This document shows, piece by piece, positions 4,034-6,387 of a DNA stretch of 6,387 bases. How positions within the stretch are numbered: the first letter of the stretch is position 1; each line of letters begins with the position of its first letter. The DNA comes from Actinomycetes bacterium. Its GTDB lineage: Bacteria; Actinomycetota; Acidimicrobiia; Acidimicrobiales; Palsa-688. The stretch is from contig JAKACE010000108.1 of the NCBI GenBank assembly GCA_021821705.1, positions 1-6,387 on the forward strand, written 5' to 3'. The translations under genes were made by a program, and so were the position numbers. The notes below the pieces were generated by a model. It was given only the letters and a program-made list of their open reading frames with translations. It ran no database searches and was not told the DNA's origin.

Positions 4034-6387
4034 CATCTGGCCCGCCGGGTGCGGGCGTTACGCGCTCTGCGGTTCCAGGCCCACGAGCCGCACACCGTCC
4101 CCGCGAGCATGGCACCGAGCAGGTACCACGCGACGGCTGTGGCGCCGTTGCCAGGTGCTTCGACCGGACCGGGCAAGCCGACAATGGGCCGCTGGGCCGG
4201 GCCGACACTGACGGCGAGGCCGAGGCAGTGTTGTTGGCAGGGTGCGGAGGTGGTCACAGCCGCCCCCTTGGACTGCGTCGGGCTGACGCCAGGCGCGCTG
4301 GTGCTGGTCGTCGTCGGCCCGGTGGTGGTCGTCGTCGGCCCGGTGGTGGTCGTGGTCGGCCCGGTGGTGGTCGTGGTCGGCCCGGTGGTGGTCGTGGTCG
4401 GCCCGGTGGTGGTCGTGGCCGGCATGGTGCTGGAGGTCGTGGAGGAGCCGGACGTGGTCGTGGTCGAGGGCACTGTCGTAGTGGTGTTGCAGAACACGGG
4501 CACGAGGTAGACGCAAGCGGTGGTCGTCGTGGCCGGCGCCACCGTTGTGGAGGGCACCGTTGTGGGTGGCAACGTGGTCGGCACCGTGGTGGTCGTGGGT
4601 GTGGTCGTGCTGCGCGTAGTCGGAGGCGGAGGCGGAGGTGCAGTGGTCGGGGCGGCTCTGGAAGTCGGTGCCGTCGAGGGCGGTGCCGTCGAGGGCGGTG
4701 CCGTCGAGGGCGGTGCCGTCGAGGGCGGTGCCGTCGAGGAGCTGGTCGTAACGGGTGGCAGGCCGGGCAGATGGGCCACGGCGCTGCCGGGCTGCCCCAG
4801 GTACAGCCAGGCCACGGTGATCACCGGCACCTGGCAGCGCAGTGGCCAGTTGATGGCAACGGGGAACTGGGCCGTGCTCGAAGTGGGTGAGGAGGCGGTG
4901 CAGCCGTCGGCGCTGGCCGCGCTGACACGCCAGTTCGTCCCGGCGGGCTGGTCGCCGGGGCCGGTGTAGCTGACCGCCAGTTGCAGGGTCGAACAGTCCG
5001 GGCTGCAGGCGTCTGTGGCGACGGCACCGAAGCTGTACGAGGGAGCCGTACCGATGGCGAAGGCGGCTCGCAGCGGCGGCGACGCCACGCCGTAGGGGTC
5101 GGGCCGGGCCGTGTCGCTGATGGAAGCGCTCAAGGTGCAGTGGCCTCCCATCTGGTCGAGGGCCAGCGGGATCTCGAACTGGGAGCCGACCACCGCCGTG
5201 TTGAACGGTTGCGCTTCGGACGCACAGGTGACGCTGCCAACGGCGTCGAAGCTTCCCGAAGGTAGTCCCTGCAAGGTGGCGACCACCGTGCCTTCGTTGG
5301 CGTTGGCGCTCACGCTGCCGGTGACCTGCAACGCCAGGCCGGCCGGCCATGGCAGTGTCCGCGAGAACGCCGGGCTGGTGAGGGTGACGAGCGCCTCGGG
5401 GTGCCCGACGGGCACCACCGTGACCGTGGCCTGGTATTGGCGGGCCGGGGAGAGCCCGGGGACCTGCACCTGGGACGCGGTGGTGGGGCCGACCTGGCGG
5501 TCGGCAACCGTATAGGTGTACTGCACCCCGGCCCCGCCATAGGCGACGAGGGGGTCCGTGCCGTTGACGACCTGCACGTCCAGCTCGGCCGTCAGGCTCG
5601 TGCCGACTGGTACCGCCGCAGCCTGCAGCTGCAGGTCAGCCGGGTTGGGCGGCTGCCAGGCCGTCGTGCAGTTGCCGCTGGAGGCGGGCGCGCCCATGAG
5701 GCCGGAGGAGCTGGTGCCCTGGACGCTGAAGGACATCGATGTGCCGAGCCAGGTGCCGGAGGGACCGCCGTCGACCACGACACTCGTCCGGCGGCCGGGC
5801 ACGGTCACCCGCGGAGGGGCGGCTACAACGGAGCTGCCACAGGCCGTTCCCACGACCTGCCAGGCGACGGCCGGGACGGTGCAGCTGCGGCCCCTGCACG
5901 CCGACCAGGAGATGGTCCAGCCGCCCCTGCCGTCGGGCCGGGCGCTGACGCGTGATGGTGCGGCAGGGCCGACCGCTGTGGTCGTGAACGTCCAGGGCGC
6001 CGAGGCGGTCGATTGCCTGTTTATGTAGGCCGTCACCACGGCCCGGTAGGTGGTGGCGGGCCTCAGGCCGGTCACGAGCAGCTGCTGCTGCCCGTTCACC
6101 ACTTGGACGGGCAGCGCCGGCGGTGGCGCACCCCCTACGGCGGTTACTGCGACCGACCACGTGGTGGGCAGGCAGTCCTGCTCGGAAAGGAGGTGGTAGG
6201 CCCACGTGACCAGGGCGGCTTCGTCGGACGGGGCGACGGAGGTGACCTGGGGTTCGTAGGGCTTTTCCGTCGTCGTCGCGCAGTTGACCTGGGGTGTCAC
6301 CGGCTGGGGTAGCGGTTGGCTGACCGGCTGGGCCACGGTTGTCGGTGTCGTGGTGGTCACCGGGGTGGAGGACGACCTGTGCCGGCT
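4033..6387 (-). CDS. FN3-like, Thr/Pro-stalk, single-pass membrane surface protein (5' end beyond window)
   Basis: The frame is open to the right edge. The first in-window GTG (6360) has no Shine-Dalgarno, is followed by a hydrophilic Thr/Pro linker rather than a signal peptide, and is preceded by nine open codons, so the true start lies upstream. Numbering from 6360, a clear FN3 domain spans about 37-128, with LLVTGLRPATTYRAVVTAY (94-112). FN3-like segments follow at about 132-232 and 238-335, the latter with VPGLSPARQYQATVTVV. Two further beta-rich, Cys-containing segments lie at 338-436 and 438-532; I cannot assign them to a family. Residues 537-690 form a Ser/Thr/Pro stalk with tandem STAPP and GPTTTTT repeats. 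A hydrophobic helix (742-762) and the basic tail NRRARNARTRRAR end the protein, predicting an outside domain and a short cytoplasmic tail. Sixteen predicted extracytoplasmic cysteines fall in even-numbered groups. I infer a surface client, ligand-binding or sensor subunit of the MoxR assembly; its binding partner is unknown. Confidence 0.88.
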   Translation of the reverse strand, partial: SRHRSSSTPVTTTTPTTVAQPVSQPLPQPVTPQVNCATTTEKPYEPQVTSVAPSDEAALVTWAYHLLSEQDCLPTTWSVAVTAVGGAPPPALPVQVVNGQQQLLVTGLRPATTYRAVVTAYINRQSTASAPWTFTTTAVGPAAPSRVSARPDGRGGWTISWSACRGRSCTVPAVAWQVVGTACGSSVVAAPPRVTVPGRRTSVVVDGGPSGTWLGTSMSFSVQGTSSSGLMGAPASSGNCTTAWQPPNPADLQLQAAAVPVGTSLTAELDVQVVNGTDPLVAYGGAGVQYTYTVADRQVGPTTASQVQVPGLSPARQYQATVTVVPVGHPEALVTLTSPAFSRTLPWPAGLALQVTGSVSANANEGTVVATLQGLPSGSFDAVGSVTCASEAQPFNTAVVGSQFEIPLALDQMGGHCTLSASISDTARPDPYGVASPPLRAAFAIGTAPSYSFGAVATDACSPDCSTLQLAVSYTGPGDQPAGTNWRVSAASADGCTASSPTSSTAQFPVAINWPLRCQVPVITVAWLYLGQPGSAVAHLPGLPPVTTSSSTAPPSTAPPSTAPPSTAPPSTAPTSRAAPTTAPPPPPPTTRSTTTPTTTTVPTTLPPTTVPSTTVAPATTTTACVYLVPVFCNTTTTVPSTTTTSGSSTTSSTMPATTTTGPTTTTTGPTTTTTGPTTTTTGPTTTTTGPTTTSTSAPGVSPTQSKGAAVTTSAPCQQHCLGLAVSVGPAQRPIVGLPGPVEAPGNGATAVAWYLLGAMLAGTVCGSWAWNRRARNARTRRAR
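4075..4137 (-). other. Region coding the C-terminal membrane anchor of the FN3/stalk protein
   Basis: Residues 742-762 (AVAWYLLGAMLAGTVCGSWAW, less its last residues) form one helix-length hydrophobic stretch, followed at once by eight Arg-containing positions in a short tail. By the positive-inside rule the tail is cytoplasmic and the FN3 region is outside. The tail is the only part of this protein that could touch cytoplasmic MoxR directly. Confidence 0.82.
4315..4419 (-). repeat. Coding minisatellite, five 21-bp units, each encoding TTTTTGP
   Basis: Five head-to-tail 21-bp units run at 4315-4335, 4336-4356, 4357-4377, 4378-4398 and 4399-4419. The three middle units are identical and the outer two each differ by one base. 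Degenerate copies flank both sides. Each unit is seven codons, so unit gain or loss keeps the frame and only changes stalk length. The near-identity at DNA level suggests recent expansion or homogenisation. Confidence 0.95.
4667..4741 (-). repeat. Coding minisatellite, five 15-bp units encoding STAPP
   Basis: The plus-strand unit is ggtgccgtcgagggc. Four exact copies start at 4667, 4682, 4697 and 4712, and a fifth at 4727 matches until its last two bases. On the minus strand they encode STAPP four times followed by STAPT, at the membrane-distal start of the stalk. The period is a multiple of three, so copy changes preserve the frame. Confidence 0.95.

Larger units (their letters stand above)
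4291..4752 (-). other. Region coding the mucin-like Ser/Thr/Pro stalk
   Basis: About 154 residues are dominated by Thr, Pro and Ser. They include both tandem arrays, a run of six prolines near 575-580, and a small cysteine-bracketed insert at 616-624. Such stalks usually hold domains away from the membrane and are candidates for O-mannosylation in actinobacteria; glycosylation here is inference only. The composition is biased enough to create long spurious open frames on the other strand. Confidence 0.8.

Noticed and set aside
4033..4176. Sortase-type cell wall sorting signal at the C-terminus (LPGPV, hydrophobic stretch, basic tail)
   Set aside because: The layout is similar, but there is no LPxTG or LAxTG motif. 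LPGPV lacks the Thr-Gly needed for cleavage, so a plain membrane anchor is the simpler reading.
2706..4208. Minus-strand open frame of 500 codons overlapping MoxR
   Set aside because: It is an out-of-frame reading of MoxR and its neighbours, Arg/Pro/Gly-rich and without domains. The MoxR frame carries all AAA+ motifs.
3824..4510. Plus-strand open frame with repeated VVVVVGP, suggesting a hydrophobic elastin-like protein
   Set aside because: This is another antisense shadow of the 21-bp array, and its first half is antisense to conserved MoxR sequence.
4315..4741. Possible CRISPR array
   Set aside because: Both arrays are direct tandem repeats with no spacers, units of 15 and 21 bp, and they lie inside a coding frame.
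4006..4890. Plus-strand open frame with Arg-Gly-Gly-like repeats, resembling an RNA-binding RGG protein
   Set aside because: The repeats are the antisense readout of the Thr/Pro stalk minisatellites. The stalk frame fits a coherent membrane-anchored protein, while this one has no other domain.
4058..5350. Minus-strand open frame of 430 codons with DGTAL repeats
   Set aside because: It is out of frame with the FN3/stalk protein. Its His/Asp/Arg-rich sequence is the shifted reading of the same repeats.
6358..6360. GTG at 6360 as the true start of the FN3 protein
   Set aside because: There is no ribosome site, it is followed by a hydrophilic Thr/Pro linker instead of a signal peptide, and the frame stays open to the window edge. 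The start most likely lies outside.

Overview
This window is a gapless, high-GC stretch in which every gene I can support lies on the minus strand. The genes read right to left as one tight operon: an FN3-like, Thr/Pro-rich single-pass membrane protein, then a MoxR-family AAA+ ATPase, then a DUF58 protein, then a TgpA-like transglutaminase-fold membrane protein. The first and last genes run off the window, so neither the operon promoter nor its end is visible. The very high GC, GTG/TTG starts and extreme Thr/Pro linkers suggest a high-GC actinobacterium, perhaps Acidimicrobiia-like. That placement is inference from style, not from a marker gene.

Layout. 4033-6387 (minus): at least 784 residues of a secreted-side protein. 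It has one clear FN3 domain and about four further beta-rich, cysteine-paired segments, then a mucin-like Thr/Pro/Ser stalk holding two coding minisatellites (15 bp and 21 bp units), then one C-terminal membrane helix with a basic tail. 2987-4018 or 4036 (minus): MoxR ATPase with intact Walker A, Walker B and sensor motifs. 1847-2983 (minus): DUF58 protein with two N-terminal membrane helices and a degenerate metal site. 1-1850 (minus): the N-terminal 616 residues of a TgpA-like protein with about seven membrane segments and an extracytoplasmic transglutaminase core. This last frame is open to the left edge and is easily overlooked.

How they work together. MoxR, DUF58 and transglutaminase-like proteins form a recurrent gene trio. 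MoxR proteins are thought to act as ATP-driven chaperones that remodel or assemble partners, and DUF58 proteins are their usual membrane-associated partners. Here the genes overlap or are 3 nt apart (overlap at 4033-4036, 3 nt gap at 2984-2986, ATGA overlap at 1847-1850), so they are probably translated together in fixed ratio. The transglutaminase core has lost the expected catalytic Cys (Pro494) and His (Asp539), and DUF58 lacks the MIDAS serines. Of the parts visible, only MoxR keeps a recognisable catalytic apparatus. I infer a membrane assembly in which the ATPase acts through non-catalytic scaffolds on, or together with, the FN3/stalk surface protein. Nothing else (tRNA, rRNA, CRISPR, insertion sequence, terminator) is visible.
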